A DNA stretch of 59,735 bases from Lachnospiraceae bacterium (GCA_021202075.1 JAJQDT010000003.1:1-59735); one strand, 5' to 3'. Numbered from the stretch's first letter, positions 6,475 through 16,062 are shown. Notes: generated from the sequence alone by a model not told the origin. A program made the numbers and translations.

Positions 6475-9400
6475 AGATTTTACACACTGCCGATTGGCAC
6501 CTTGGCCCACAGAAAGGGCCGGTGCAGGATGGCGTAAATTTACGGTATCAGGATACGGTAGGCTGCCTGTTTTATATGCTTGATGTAGCTCGGCGCGAGA
6601 AGCCGGAGCTGGTCTGCATTTCGGGAGATATCTTCCACCAGGAACAGGTCGGGCCGAATCGTTTTTCAGATGAAGCATTGACAGCGGCAGGAATCATCGA
6701 AGAACTGTCAAAATGCGCGAATACAGTAATTGTTATGCGTGGCACTCCCAATCATGACGGCAGCGGAATCTTTGCGGTACTGGAAGGCCTGTTAAAGCAT
6801 CTTCCGAATGTGGTCGTAGTAACCACTCCGCAGGTTATCCAGACAAAGTATGCAGATGTCGCCTGCATCCCCGGCTTCAACAAGCAGGACTTCCGGGCAA
6901 AGTTTCCGGGCCTGTCTGCAGACGAAGAAAACATCAAATGGACGGAGTACATCAGCAATCTGGTTATGGCGCTGCGTGCATCCTGTGAAAAGACAGCTAT
7001 CCTGATGGCACATTATACGGTGCCGGGATGCAATATGGAATCCGGCCAGACTTCTTTCTTCGCGAATTTCGAGCCGGTGATTCCGAGAGAGGCTCTGCAG
7101 GCGGCGGATTACGATGCAGTGCTTCTCGGCCATGTCCACAGGCCGCAGGAGCTGCAGGGACTGAAAGAGGTCTATTATGCCGGGGCAATCAACGCTATGA
7201 ATTTTAATGATGAGGGACAGGAGCGAGGCTTCTGGATCCACAGCTTCGGAGACGGGAGGTTGCCTGTAAGCGATTTCTACGAGACACCTTACCGTAAATT
7301 CCTGACGCTCAAATGGACGAGCGAACAATTGGCAAATTATTTACGCGATGGAAAGATGTATCTGCTTGAGAATGATTTAAGCCATGATGTGGAAGACAAG
7401 ATTATCCGGCTCCAGTATGAATGCACTCCGGAACAGAGGAAAGCCTTGAATAAGCCGGTGCTTACGGCAGATCTGTATGAATGCGGTGCTTTCTATGTGG
7501 CGGATGTGGAAGCGGAGAGCGTAATGGAGGTCACGAATCAGGGGATGTTATCCGAGGAAAGTGATCCACTGCTGAATCTGAAAAAGTGGCTTGATGAAAA
7601 GTGTTTCAACAACACGGACTCCATCGTGGAGCTGGCAGAACCGATCATAGCATCGGCACAGAAAAAGGCTTCTGCTTCCGGAGTCCACGGCGTTTTCCGA
7701 CCGGTTTCGATAGCGGTTAAAAATTACAGGAATTACAGGGAGGAGCAGTTTGATTTCTCGGATATTTCCTTCTGTACGATTAATGGTGTGAACGGTGCCG
7801 GAAAGAGCAGCCTGTTTATGGATGCTATCGTAGACTGCCTGTTTGAAGAGACCAGAGAGGGAGACTGTAAGGCATGGCTTCGCGGAGCAGAAGATGCGCG
7901 CAGCGGCTCGATCGAGTTCATTTTTGATATCGGGGATGCGCGCTTCCGGGTTGTGAGGACCAGGACGAAATCAGGAAAACCAACACTGAACCTGTCTCAG
8001 CAGAGCGAGGATGGAACGGAATGGTTGAATCTCTCGAAAGAGCGTACATATGACACTCAGGCGGAGATCGAGCGGATCATCGGGATGGACAGTATGACAT
8101 TCCGTAGCTGCGCACTGATCATGCAGGACCAGTATGGATTATTCCTCCAGGCGAAGAAAGAAGACAGGATTGCCATCCTTGGGAATCTGCTCGGACTTGG
8201 GCTTTATGATGTGATGGAGCAGGACGTACGGAAATGTCTTGGGGACGCGAAACGTGAGCTGACATCACAGAAAGAAGCGGTAAGGGTTAAGACAGAGTTC
8301 ATCCGGAGCAAGGGGGATCCGGCTGCGGAGCTGGAAGAAGTCGAAGCTTCAATCAAGCGACTGACCGAAAAGGGAGCGAAGCTGGCCGAGGAAAAGGCTC
8401 ATCTGGAAGCAGAGCAGGCAGAATATAAAATGGCCGCAAAAAAGCGGGATTCGATCGAAAGCGAGGTAGACGATACAATCAGCCGGCAGGCGGCGATCAG
8501 GCTGGACACGGCTTCGGTAAAAGAACTTATCGCTTCCTGCGACAGTATTCTGGCGAAGGCAGATACCATCCGCGAAAAGGCTGAGGAATATCGAAAGGTG
8601 ACGGATGAACTGGCAGTGCTCGAGAAAAAGAGGGCTGCATACGAGGAAGCGAAGAGTGTGCTCATCGATTACGAGGAGCAGGAACAGAAATATCAGGCTG
8701 CCATTACACAGGGGGAAACAAGGAGGCATGAAATCGAGGAAGAATTAAAGCATCTCTCTGCAGAGGCAGAAGCGGAGACGATCCAGTCCGGCCTTTCCGA
8801 ACTGGCTGACGTGCGGATCAAGATCGATGATATGCGGGAGAAAAAGGAACAGGCAGCTGAAATCAACCAGGAGATTTTCTGTAAGCAGGCGGATCACGAT
8901 AAAGAAATATCTGAATTACGCCATCAGCTGGCAACTGCCAAATCTGATCTGGAGGCTTATAAACGCCAGAGGCAGTTCATGGAAGACTCAGGATGTCCGA
9001 ATATCGATAATGCCAGCTGCCGTTTCCTGCAAAAGGCTGTTTCGGATGTGGCCAAGATTGCCGATACAGAAGCGGCAATCAGGATTTTTCAGCAGTCTAT
9101 TGACGAACGGGATAAAGCTTTCACGGAATGGCGCGCCAGCAGGGAAAGAGATGCGGCGGCTGTAGGCTATGATATCGAAGAACACGAGCGCCTGGTCTGC
9201 AGAGTGACGGAGCTGTCAGAATTCGAACTGAAAAAAGAGATACTGGACAGCCAGAGGGTGCGTAGGGCCCGTCTGGAAGCGGAAATGGATTCAAACGATA
9301 AAATAATCGCATCCAACGCCGAACACCTCTCTACGGTCAAAATAAAGGCACAGGAGGCAACCGAAAGGGTTAATTCACTATCAGATTCTGTTAGCAATTA

Positions 9401-10301
9401 TCAGAACCTGATCGAGTGGAAGAAATCTCTGCAGATATATCCGGAACAGGAACAGCGGCTGCCGGTATACGAGGAGCGGAAGAAGAACGCAGAAGAAAAG
9501 CTCGCTTCTCTGCAGGCCGAGAGAACATCTGTGGATGATAAATTGGTTATCCTTGATTCCCAGCTTCTGGAGGCAAAGTTTAAGCTGGAGAGCGCCAATA
9601 AAAACGCTGGAGACCTTTTGAAAGAGACGGAACACCGGATCGAGTGGAATAACCGCGACCTGACCGAGGAACAGGTGGCCAAAGGCACCCTCATGCAGAA
9701 GCTTCAGGATGTGGAGCAGATGCAGGCAGAGATAACCGCTCTGAACAAGGACATTGAAGCATCGGCGGCGCTGGCACAGAAGTACGATGTGCTGAAACAG
9801 GCGTTTTCGCAGGACGGTGTGCCGCACCAGATCATCCGGAACATTGTCCCTCACATCACTGACACTGCAAACAGCATTCTCGGATCCATGACCGGCGGCA
9901 CGATGGGCGTGGAGTTCGTGATGGAGCGAACGGTAAAAGGGAAAGACGGAGACAAAGCTACACTGGACGTCCTGATCGATGAGTATGGCAAGAATGTCCT
10001 GCCATATGCATCCAAGAGCGGCGGAGAGAAAGTGAAAGCCTCCTTGGCCGTAATCCTCGCCCTTGCAGAAATCAAAACAACAGCCGCCGGCATCCAGCTC
10101 GGAATGCTGTTCATAGATGAACCGCCTTTCCTCGACGATGACGGAACGCAGGCCTATGTAGATTCCCTCGAAGCTATCAGGAAACGCTATCCGGATATTA
10201 AGGTTATGGCAATCACTCATGACGATGCTATGAAAGCACGGTTCAGCCAGAGTGTTTCAGTTACCAAGGACGAGACCGGAAGCCATGTGCAATGGGATTG
10301 A
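6471..10301 (+). CDS. SbcD-SbcC (Mre11-Rad50) fusion exonuclease
   Basis: A 1276-residue single polypeptide joining both subunits of the SbcCD nuclease. Residues 1-~330 are an Mre11/SbcD metallophosphoesterase: HTADWH (D8, H10), SGDIFH (D53), PNHD (94-96), MAHYT and GHVH. From about 420 follows a Rad50/SbcC ATPase: Walker A NGVNGAGKSS (near 438), two long coiled-coil arms, a signature SKSGGEK (near 1182), Walker B MLFIDEPP (near 1212) and AITHDD. At the coil apex (near 842) is CPNIDNASC, a widely spaced variant of the CxxC zinc hook. It would process DNA ends for phage recombination or replication with the preceding annealing protein. I chose the ATG at the ATGA overlap, not the longer upstream frame. 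Confidence 0.92.
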   Translation: MKILHTADWHLGPQKGPVQDGVNLRYQDTVGCLFYMLDVARREKPELVCISGDIFHQEQVGPNRFSDEALTAAGIIEELSKCANTVIVMRGTPNHDGSGIFAVLEGLLKHLPNVVVVTTPQVIQTKYADVACIPGFNKQDFRAKFPGLSADEENIKWTEYISNLVMALRASCEKTAILMAHYTVPGCNMESGQTSFFANFEPVIPREALQAADYDAVLLGHVHRPQELQGLKEVYYAGAINAMNFNDEGQERGFWIHSFGDGRLPVSDFYETPYRKFLTLKWTSEQLANYLRDGKMYLLENDLSHDVEDKIIRLQYECTPEQRKALNKPVLTADLYECGAFYVADVEAESVMEVTNQGMLSEESDPLLNLKKWLDEKCFNNTDSIVELAEPIIASAQKKASASGVHGVFRPVSIAVKNYRNYREEQFDFSDISFCTINGVNGAGKSSLFMDAIVDCLFEETREGDCKAWLRGAEDARSGSIEFIFDIGDARFRVVRTRTKSGKPTLNLSQQSEDGTEWLNLSKERTYDTQAEIERIIGMDSMTFRSCALIMQDQYGLFLQAKKEDRIAILGNLLGLGLYDVMEQDVRKCLGDAKRELTSQKEAVRVKTEFIRSKGDPAAELEEVEASIKRLTEKGAKLAEEKAHLEAEQAEYKMAAKKRDSIESEVDDTISRQAAIRLDTASVKELIASCDSILAKADTIREKAEEYRKVTDELAVLEKKRAAYEEAKSVLIDYEEQEQKYQAAITQGETRRHEIEEELKHLSAEAEAETIQSGLSELADVRIKIDDMREKKEQAAEINQEIFCKQADHDKEISELRHQLATAKSDLEAYKRQRQFMEDSGCPNIDNASCRFLQKAVSDVAKIADTEAAIRIFQQSIDERDKAFTEWRASRERDAAAVGYDIEEHERLVCRVTELSEFELKKEILDSQRVRRARLEAEMDSNDKIIASNAEHLSTVKIKAQEATERVNSLSDSVSNYQNLIEWKKSLQIYPEQEQRLPVYEERKKNAEEKLASLQAERTSVDDKLVILDSQLLEAKFKLESANKNAGDLLKETEHRIEWNNRDLTEEQVAKGTLMQKLQDVEQMQAEITALNKDIEASAALAQKYDVLKQAFSQDGVPHQIIRNIVPHITDTANSILGSMTGGTMGVEFVMERTVKGKDGDKATLDVLIDEYGKNVLPYASKSGGEKVKASLAVILALAEIKTTAAGIQLGMLFIDEPPFLDDDGTQAYVDSLEAIRKRYPDIKVMAITHDDAMKARFSQSVSVTKDETGSHVQWD

Positions 10302-10331
10302 TACCTGTTTCGACAGAGGGGAGGTGATAGA

Positions 10332-11324
10332 TTGGCGAAACGGTATTACTGGCTGAAACTGCCGGATGATTTCTTCCGGCAGAAAGCCATAAAGAAATTA
10401 CGGAAGATTGCAGGAGGCGATACATACACAGTTATCTATCTCAAAATGCTGCTCGTTGCCATGAAGCAGGACGGAAAAATCTATTTTGACGGAGTAGAAA
10501 ACACGTTCTATGAAGAACTGGCACTGGAGTTGGATGAGGAACCTGAACATGTGGAAGTCACGGTAATGTTTCTTTTGCAGCAGGGCTTGATGCGGCTGGT
10601 CGATGATTCCGAATATGTGCTGGAAGAATGCGATAAAATGACGGGTTCTGAGAGCGCAAGCGCGGAACGTATGAGGCGGCTGAGAGATAAGAAAGCGTCA
10701 CTTTGTGACATCGGTGTGACAGAAGCGTTACGCTTAGGTGACGGAGAGAAAGAGATAGAGATAGAGAAAGAAAAAGAGATAGATAAAACCATCTGTCCGG
10801 AGCTGAACTCCGGACCGCAGCACGGGGAGGAGAGAGAACCTGGTTTGACGGCAGAGGAGAAGAATATGCGAGAGCCTGGCCGGAAAGCAAAGGGGACAGA
10901 GACGGCTGCGTTACCTGGGACGAAGGTGGAGATAGATCCATCCCAGGTTCCTGATCTGATGGTGGAGACAGAGCCGGATCAGGAGGTATTTATCAGACTC
11001 CCTTTGATTAACCATACAGAGTTTGCCGTAACGGAGGATTACGTGAAAGAACTGCAGGAGCTTTACCCGGCGGCGGATGTAAAGCAGGAGCTGCGGAAGA
11101 TGCGCGGATGGCTTGACAGCAATCCGAAGAACAGAAAAACCCCGCGGGGCATTAAGCGGTTCATTACCGGATGGCTGGCAAGGGAACAGGATCGGGCGCC
11201 GAGGAAGACGGGAGAGACACAAAACGGTGCGCCAAAGAGCAAGAATCAGTTTGTTAATTTCACCCAAAGACAATACGACTACGACAAACTGGAGAGGAAA
11301 ATGTTCGGCGGGACAAAGGAGTGA
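10332..11324 (+). CDS. Phage replisome organizer (N-terminal Phage_rep_org / DnaD-like)
   Basis: A 330-residue protein starting at TTG after GGGGAGGTGATAGA. Residues about 3-120 match the replisome-organizer N-terminal domain (YYWLKLPDDFFRQKAIKKLR, and ELDEEPEHVEVTVMFLLQQG), which binds the phage origin. A low-complexity Glu/Ile/Lys stretch follows (about 137-152), coded by a purine-rich tract. The C-terminal part (about 220-300) has a helical domain ending in TPRGIKRFITGWLAREQD, typical of helicase-loader contact regions. It probably recruits host DnaC/DnaI-type loader and helicase. Confidence 0.85.
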   Translation: MAKRYYWLKLPDDFFRQKAIKKLRKIAGGDTYTVIYLKMLLVAMKQDGKIYFDGVENTFYEELALELDEEPEHVEVTVMFLLQQGLMRLVDDSEYVLEECDKMTGSESASAERMRRLRDKKASLCDIGVTEALRLGDGEKEIEIEKEKEIDKTICPELNSGPQHGEEREPGLTAEEKNMREPGRKAKGTETAALPGTKVEIDPSQVPDLMVETEPDQEVFIRLPLINHTEFAVTEDYVKELQELYPAADVKQELRKMRGWLDSNPKNRKTPRGIKRFITGWLAREQDRAPRKTGETQNGAPKSKNQFVNFTQRQYDYDKLERKMFGGTKE

Positions 11325-11328
11325 TGGT

Positions 11329-12150
11329 ATGGCAAGGCATTTCCGTTCACAGAATGATTTTGAGAAAGACTTTATTGGCGTCATCGAGAAGCTGAGCTAT
11401 AGCCGCCAGAAGTGGGAGGTCTGGCAGGATCTTATCTCGGTTATGGCCTGCAGTATCAGCATTGCCGTTGACAGGACGCCGGGGCGGCTCCAGAAGAGGG
11501 GAAAAGAGTTCGAAGACGCGCTCGATCGGCTCGGCGGGGTGGAGCTGCCAGGGAAAGCCTTTGATGCAGTTGTCGACGCATTAGACCAAAACCCTGACCA
11601 GGATTTCCTCGGCAGCATGTATATGCGCCTGGAGCTCGGTTCCCACTGGACAGGCCAGTTCTTTACGCCGTATTCAATCTCAAAGATGATGGCGCAGATT
11701 ACTTTGCAGGAATTGAAAAGCCATGTCGAAGCGCGAGGGTGGGTGTCCATCTGCGATCCCTGTATTGGCGGCGGGGCAATGCTGATTTCGGCGGCGAACA
11801 TTGCGAAAGAGAAAAATATAAATTATCACGACCATATGCTTTTCGTAGGGCAGGATATTGACGCGATAGTCGGCAAGATGGCATACATCCAGCTCTCCCT
11901 GCTGGGATGCCCGGGGTATGTCGTGATCGCAGACAGTATCACGAATCCGCTTACCGGAGACCCGCTCATGCCAGACGAAAAGCCGAATCAGGATTTCTGG
12001 TATACGCCGTTTTACATCAAAGACACATGGGTTGGCCGGAGACAGGTCCGAATGATGGATAACTTTCTTCGGAGCATCACGCCAAAAGAAAAGAAGCATG
12101 AAGCAGGCAGCGGCTATACGTTTTATTTCAATTTTTCAGGAGGTAAATAG
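11329..12150 (+). CDS. N-6 DNA methylase-fold protein lacking a clear NPPY motif
   Basis: A 273-residue protein beginning at the ATG just after the replisome-organizer stop. It has the HsdM-like hallmarks GQFFTP (motif X) and DPCIGGGAML (motif I, AdoMet binding), then GQDID and a region AYIQLSLLG. Where the catalytic NPPY/F (motif IV) is expected, it has ITNPLTGDPL. Such shortened methylase-like proteins are common in phages and plasmids near PcfK/PcfJ genes. It may bind AdoMet or DNA without methylating adenine, or use a variant active site. The C-terminus is short and lacks a target-recognition domain. Confidence 0.7.
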   Translation: MARHFRSQNDFEKDFIGVIEKLSYSRQKWEVWQDLISVMACSISIAVDRTPGRLQKRGKEFEDALDRLGGVELPGKAFDAVVDALDQNPDQDFLGSMYMRLELGSHWTGQFFTPYSISKMMAQITLQELKSHVEARGWVSICDPCIGGGAMLISAANIAKEKNINYHDHMLFVGQDIDAIVGKMAYIQLSLLGCPGYVVIADSITNPLTGDPLMPDEKPNQDFWYTPFYIKDTWVGRRQVRMMDNFLRSITPKEKKHEAGSGYTFYFNFSGGK

Positions 12151-12675
12151 ATGTCAGAACAGAAAAAGCAGGAGGCAAAACAGTATGCATCCGCAGAAGA
12201 GAAGCTGGACGCAGAACTTGCCCACGCGGCGGATAAAAGCTTTGCGGAGCCGGTGATCGGATATCTCAAAAAGCGGTGCGCTGAAGACACCGGGATGGCG
12301 GAGGATGTAATGCAGGAGCATAAAACCTGGGCGAAGTGCTTTAATCACATCTACTCCCAGGCGAAGAAACAGGCTAAGGGCAACGCTGCGGCAATCCGGG
12401 ATGAAGTGGTCTATGAATGGGCTGAGGATTATTATCATCTGGACGATAAGGCTCTGGAGGAGAAGAAAGCAAAAGGAGCTGCAGAGCAGGCGAAGCAGCG
12501 GAAAGAAGTCAATAAGGCTGTCATGAATGCCCCGACAACCGCGCCGAAGATTTCCGCGAAGAAAAAAGCGGATAAAAAGGCAGGAAGCGAGAAACCGGCG
12601 AAAGAGAAGAAGTCGAAGAGCGGAGCGCAGGAAGTGGACGGACAGATGGATATCTTCTCCTTCCTGGGCGAGTAG
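12151..12675 (+). CDS. PcfK-like protein with C-terminal clamp-binding-like motif
   Basis: A 174-residue protein directly after the methylase-like gene. Residues about 15-110 match the PcfK family, first named on conjugative plasmid pCF10 and also frequent in phages. The rest is a Lys/Ala-rich disordered linker. The very end reads QMDIFSFLGE; QMDIF (165-169) fits the bacterial sliding-clamp-binding pattern QL(S/D)LF. The window also encodes its own sliding clamp at 16883, so a link is plausible. Function of PcfK is not established. Confidence 0.8.
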   Translation: MSEQKKQEAKQYASAEEKLDAELAHAADKSFAEPVIGYLKKRCAEDTGMAEDVMQEHKTWAKCFNHIYSQAKKQAKGNAAAIRDEVVYEWAEDYYHLDDKALEEKKAKGAAEQAKQRKEVNKAVMNAPTTAPKISAKKKADKKAGSEKPAKEKKSKSGAQEVDGQMDIFSFLGE

Positions 12676-12683
12676 GAGGGACT

Positions 12684-14861
12684 ATGGATAAGAGAAAATT
12701 ATCTGCGGTACCACGCCCTGCAGCCACTCCGGATATGCTCGATTTTGCAGGACATGCCGGAGACATACGGCATATTGTGACTGCGTCTGTGGACGAAGAC
12801 GGCGCGATCCTGATGCTGAATTTCTTCCGGGTGGCAGACTTGAATCAGGGAAAGACAACAGCTGATTTTCGGACGTTTTTGTCAAAAGACGATTATATCT
12901 CACAGGATTTGACGCAGGAGAAAACAAAGTGGCGGACTGGATCTTTGCAACATATGTGGAAGTGGGATTTTTCCTACTGCGATTATCTTTGGGACAGAGA
13001 AACATTCTCGTCAAGAAGGATAACCCGGGTTGCTATAAGGTCAGATGCGGACCAGAAAATTATGGAGCAATTCCTGCAGCCATACATGGAGCAGGATGAC
13101 AAATATTCTCCATGGGACGGAGTAGACCGATTCCAGAAAAGCGTGATGGACAAGCGGCTTGGAAAGAAGCACAAGAAGATCCTTGATGGAGTTGACACAG
13201 TAATGGAGCCGGTCCAGGAAGCACCGGAAGAATTTTTTAACTGGCTGTGGGAAACAGGAATGAGTTTCAGCCGGTACCTGATCTATAAGGAGATTAAAAA
13301 AGGCATCGCGGAATGCGTATGCACGTACTGTAAAAAAATCGGAGATGTAGATCGGAGTACGATCCGGCTGCGCAACAATGAAAAAGGGTTCTGCCCATTC
13401 TGCGGCAGCCCGGTTACATTCAAGGCAAGAGGAAGAATGCCGGGCAAGATATATGACGAGAGATGGTTCCTGTATGTCGATCCGATGGAGAGCGGCTTCT
13501 TACTCAGGTATTTCTATACATACAGGAAAATTAAGAATGACGGTCTTATCTCGATATCAATAAACAAGGACTTGGTTGAACATAAAACGCAGGAGGAATT
13601 CAGAACATTCGTTACATTTAGGGACGGAAAACCGAAATGCGACGGTTATGAATGGGACTGCTATAAGGGAAAAGGAGAACCCAGATGGTGCCCGGATACC
13701 GGTAGAACATGGCACGAGCAGTGCATTCTTTATCCGGGGAACCTGCCGCAGGCATGGGAGCATACGCCGCTGAAATATTCAGCACTGGAAGTCTTATCAT
13801 CCAATATCCCTACCAGGGAGGTTAATTACGAGAACGCCATGGGAGAGTATTTGAGGTTCCCGAAACTGGAGTGGTTTTTCAAGATGGGGCTGAATAGTCT
13901 GGCGATTGATGTTATTAACGATAGCCATTACAGCACCATGGTAGGAAAGGTGAATAAAAAAGGAGAAACCATCTACGAGATCCTCGGGCTGACGAAAGTA
14001 AGCACAAAGCTCATGCAGGAGATTGACGGAAACCAGTATCATCTGCGGTTGTTACAGGTTGCACAGATGTACGGTGTCCAGTTTAATGCAGAAACACTGA
14101 AAGACTATTACGAAGAATTTGGGTGCAATACGGATCTGCTCAAACAGGCCAGCAGGAAGGTGACTTTGCATAAGCTGACAAGGTACATATCCAGAGAGAG
14201 TGAAAAATATCCGATAGGTGAACAGAACAGATTCCGTGGATACTATGGCCGGTATAGGGAGCGCCAGGATCCGAGGATTGAGAGAAAGAGGAATATGGCG
14301 AAGGACTGGCTCGAATACCTTGGATGGTGTAAGGAACTGAGATATGACACAAATGACATGTTCATCTATATGCCAAACAACTTTAAAAATGTCCACGACA
14401 GGACGGCAGAAGAATATAAGGCATTGCAGGATAAAAAGGCTGCCGCAGAAAAACGGCTTATGGAAAAGCTGGCGAAGAAAAGGGCGGAGGAGACCAGGAA
14501 AGCTATGGCGGTGCTGTTCAAGATGAACGAGGGCGCAGATGCTTTCTCAATCAGCGGGAAAGGCCTTGTGATAGTTGTTCCGTCTGGCGCCGCCGATCTT
14601 AAAGCCGAGGGCGCTGCGCTTCATCACTGCGTTGGGACTTATGTAGACAGGGTGGCAAAAGGCGAGACAAACATTTTCTTTATTCGGAAAGCGGAGGATC
14701 CGGATACACCGTATTTTACACTCGAATATCGTGACGGGAGAGTGATCCAGTGCAGGGGTATGAGAAACTGCGGGATGCCACCGGATGTGGAGGCGTTTGT
14801 CAATGTGTTTGAGAAGAAAATGAACGAGGCAGTAAATGCTGAGTTGAGGAGGTGCAGCTGA
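12684..14861 (+). CDS. PcfJ-like protein
   Basis: A 725-residue protein paired with PcfK, as on plasmids. The middle has CxxC pairs (CTYCKKIG, CPFCGS at about 212-240) that look like a zinc-binding unit. The C-terminal part has the PcfJ pattern DAFSISGKGLVIVVPSGAAD, then LHHCVGTYVDRVAKGE and FFIRK, and a final CRGMRNCG. GGAGGG lies 5 nt before the ATG. The family is widespread in mobile elements but its molecular role is unknown; a DNA or RNA transaction near replication is inferred from context. Confidence 0.85.
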   Translation: MDKRKLSAVPRPAATPDMLDFAGHAGDIRHIVTASVDEDGAILMLNFFRVADLNQGKTTADFRTFLSKDDYISQDLTQEKTKWRTGSLQHMWKWDFSYCDYLWDRETFSSRRITRVAIRSDADQKIMEQFLQPYMEQDDKYSPWDGVDRFQKSVMDKRLGKKHKKILDGVDTVMEPVQEAPEEFFNWLWETGMSFSRYLIYKEIKKGIAECVCTYCKKIGDVDRSTIRLRNNEKGFCPFCGSPVTFKARGRMPGKIYDERWFLYVDPMESGFLLRYFYTYRKIKNDGLISISINKDLVEHKTQEEFRTFVTFRDGKPKCDGYEWDCYKGKGEPRWCPDTGRTWHEQCILYPGNLPQAWEHTPLKYSALEVLSSNIPTREVNYENAMGEYLRFPKLEWFFKMGLNSLAIDVINDSHYSTMVGKVNKKGETIYEILGLTKVSTKLMQEIDGNQYHLRLLQVAQMYGVQFNAETLKDYYEEFGCNTDLLKQASRKVTLHKLTRYISRESEKYPIGEQNRFRGYYGRYRERQDPRIERKRNMAKDWLEYLGWCKELRYDTNDMFIYMPNNFKNVHDRTAEEYKALQDKKAAAEKRLMEKLAKKRAEETRKAMAVLFKMNEGADAFSISGKGLVIVVPSGAADLKAEGAALHHCVGTYVDRVAKGETNIFFIRKAEDPDTPYFTLEYRDGRVIQCRGMRNCGMPPDVEAFVNVFEKKMNEAVNAELRRCS

Positions 14862-15055
14862 TGGCGAAGCAGATAATCCGAAGCATCAGAAAAGGCTCCG
14901 TCCAGTGGAACGAAGAAGACAGACTGCAGATGATTGCGATACTTGCGAAAGCGGGATACGCCACGCAGCTTGTCAGGAAAGAGGTTCCCGGGCGGGAAGA
15001 CAGAAAAAAAGCGCAGTTTGAGTATGTAATCGAATACGGGGAAAGGGTGGAGTAG
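14861..15055 (+). CDS. Small hypothetical protein coupled to PcfJ
   Basis: A 64-residue basic protein. Its ATG overlaps the PcfJ stop (TGATG) and GAGGAGG lies upstream, so I prefer it to an earlier in-frame start inside PcfJ. The sequence (MAKQIIRSIRKGSVQWNEED and LRKA-like helices) shows no known motif. The tight coupling suggests it acts with PcfJ. Confidence 0.6.
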   Translation: MAKQIIRSIRKGSVQWNEEDRLQMIAILAKAGYATQLVRKEVPGREDRKKAQFEYVIEYGERVE

Positions 15056-15057
15056 GT

Positions 15058-16062
15058 ATGAGTTTCAGTAAAATTGAATGGTGTGATTTTACATTAAATA
15101 TCTTGACTGGATGCCTGCATGGCTGCCCGTATTGTTATGCGAGAAGCATGACGCAGCGCTTTTGCGGAAATATAAAATGGAATCTTGCGCAGACGGGGAA
15201 ATATCGTAAAGAAGGTGAAATATATATCCTGGATGAGCCATTCCTGGACGAGTCAGGGCAGCAGGTAGTGTATCCATTTGGATTTGCACCGACATTCCAC
15301 AAATACCGGTTCGGATGCCTGGACAGGATGAAGATGGGGCAGAGAGTATTTGTTGGCGCAATGGCTGATGTATTTGGAGACTGGGTACCCGAATCAGTGA
15401 TTAAAGATATTTTCAGGGAATGTGAAGACCACCCAAAGAACAGCTATATTTTTCTGACAAAGAATCCAAAGAGGTATTCTGAATTGGAACTTCCGGATAA
15501 GCCGAATTATTTTTACGGCACGTCTGTTACATGCCCTGATGATTTCGGCCGGCTTGACCTGCTGCCAAAAGCGGGAATGCGCTTTGTGAGTTTCGAACCT
15601 TTACTGGCTGACATCTCGGCTCCGCTTCTGTCTGACATAAAAAACGGAGCAAGGCGTGGAAACCTCGATTGGATAATTGCTGGCGCTGAGACCGGACGAA
15701 AAAAAGGAAAAATTGTTCCGGAACGGAGCTGGATTTCGGCAGTAGAGGAGTATGCGGAACATTGGGATATACCGATATTCATGAAAGACAGCCTGATTCC
15801 AATTGTAGGCAAAGAAAATATGAAGTGCGAATCACCAGCACGACTTCTGGAAAAACCGCTGAGTGACAAGATAACCGCAAAAAGGACAGTGAAATGCAAG
15901 GGATGCGGAAGAATATTTCGAAAAAAAATGATGGTAATCGTCACAGCAAGAGCCAAGGAAAGAGGAAAATCAACCACGCTGAGTTATTTTTGTGGAAGCT
16001 GTTTTAAAAACTGGTGTATAGAAAATGGATTTGAAGATCCGGAATTGGAGGCTGAGGGATGA
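15058..16062 (+). CDS. DUF5131 / phage Gp37-Gp68 family, radical-SAM-like
   Basis: A 334-residue protein. GCLHGCPYCYAR (C19, C23, C26) gives CX3CX2C, the spacing of radical-SAM iron-sulfur clusters, and the strands RVFVGAMADVFGDWV, YIFLTKNPKR and FVSFEPLLADI match the Gp37/Gp68 (DUF5131) family. The C-terminal ~60 residues add a Cys4 ribbon (CKGCG ... CGSCFKNWC), not part of the basic family. Chemistry is unknown; the family has been linked to DNA or RNA modification only by context. It sits in the replication module and overlaps the next gene by 4 nt. Confidence 0.85.
   Translation: MSFSKIEWCDFTLNILTGCLHGCPYCYARSMTQRFCGNIKWNLAQTGKYRKEGEIYILDEPFLDESGQQVVYPFGFAPTFHKYRFGCLDRMKMGQRVFVGAMADVFGDWVPESVIKDIFRECEDHPKNSYIFLTKNPKRYSELELPDKPNYFYGTSVTCPDDFGRLDLLPKAGMRFVSFEPLLADISAPLLSDIKNGARRGNLDWIIAGAETGRKKGKIVPERSWISAVEEYAEHWDIPIFMKDSLIPIVGKENMKCESPARLLEKPLSDKITAKRTVKCKGCGRIFRKKMMVIVTARAKERGKSTTLSYFCGSCFKNWCIENGFEDPELEAEG

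Noticed and set aside
9381..10220. 279-codon minus-strand frame
   Set aside because: Antisense to the SbcC ATPase domain with all motifs intact; a shadow of its codon pattern.
10742..10790. Purine-rich GAGATA/GAAAGA repeats as a replication origin
   Set aside because: They encode the usual Glu/Ile/Lys low-complexity linker of replisome organizers. An origin may lie in this gene, but I see no clear iterons.
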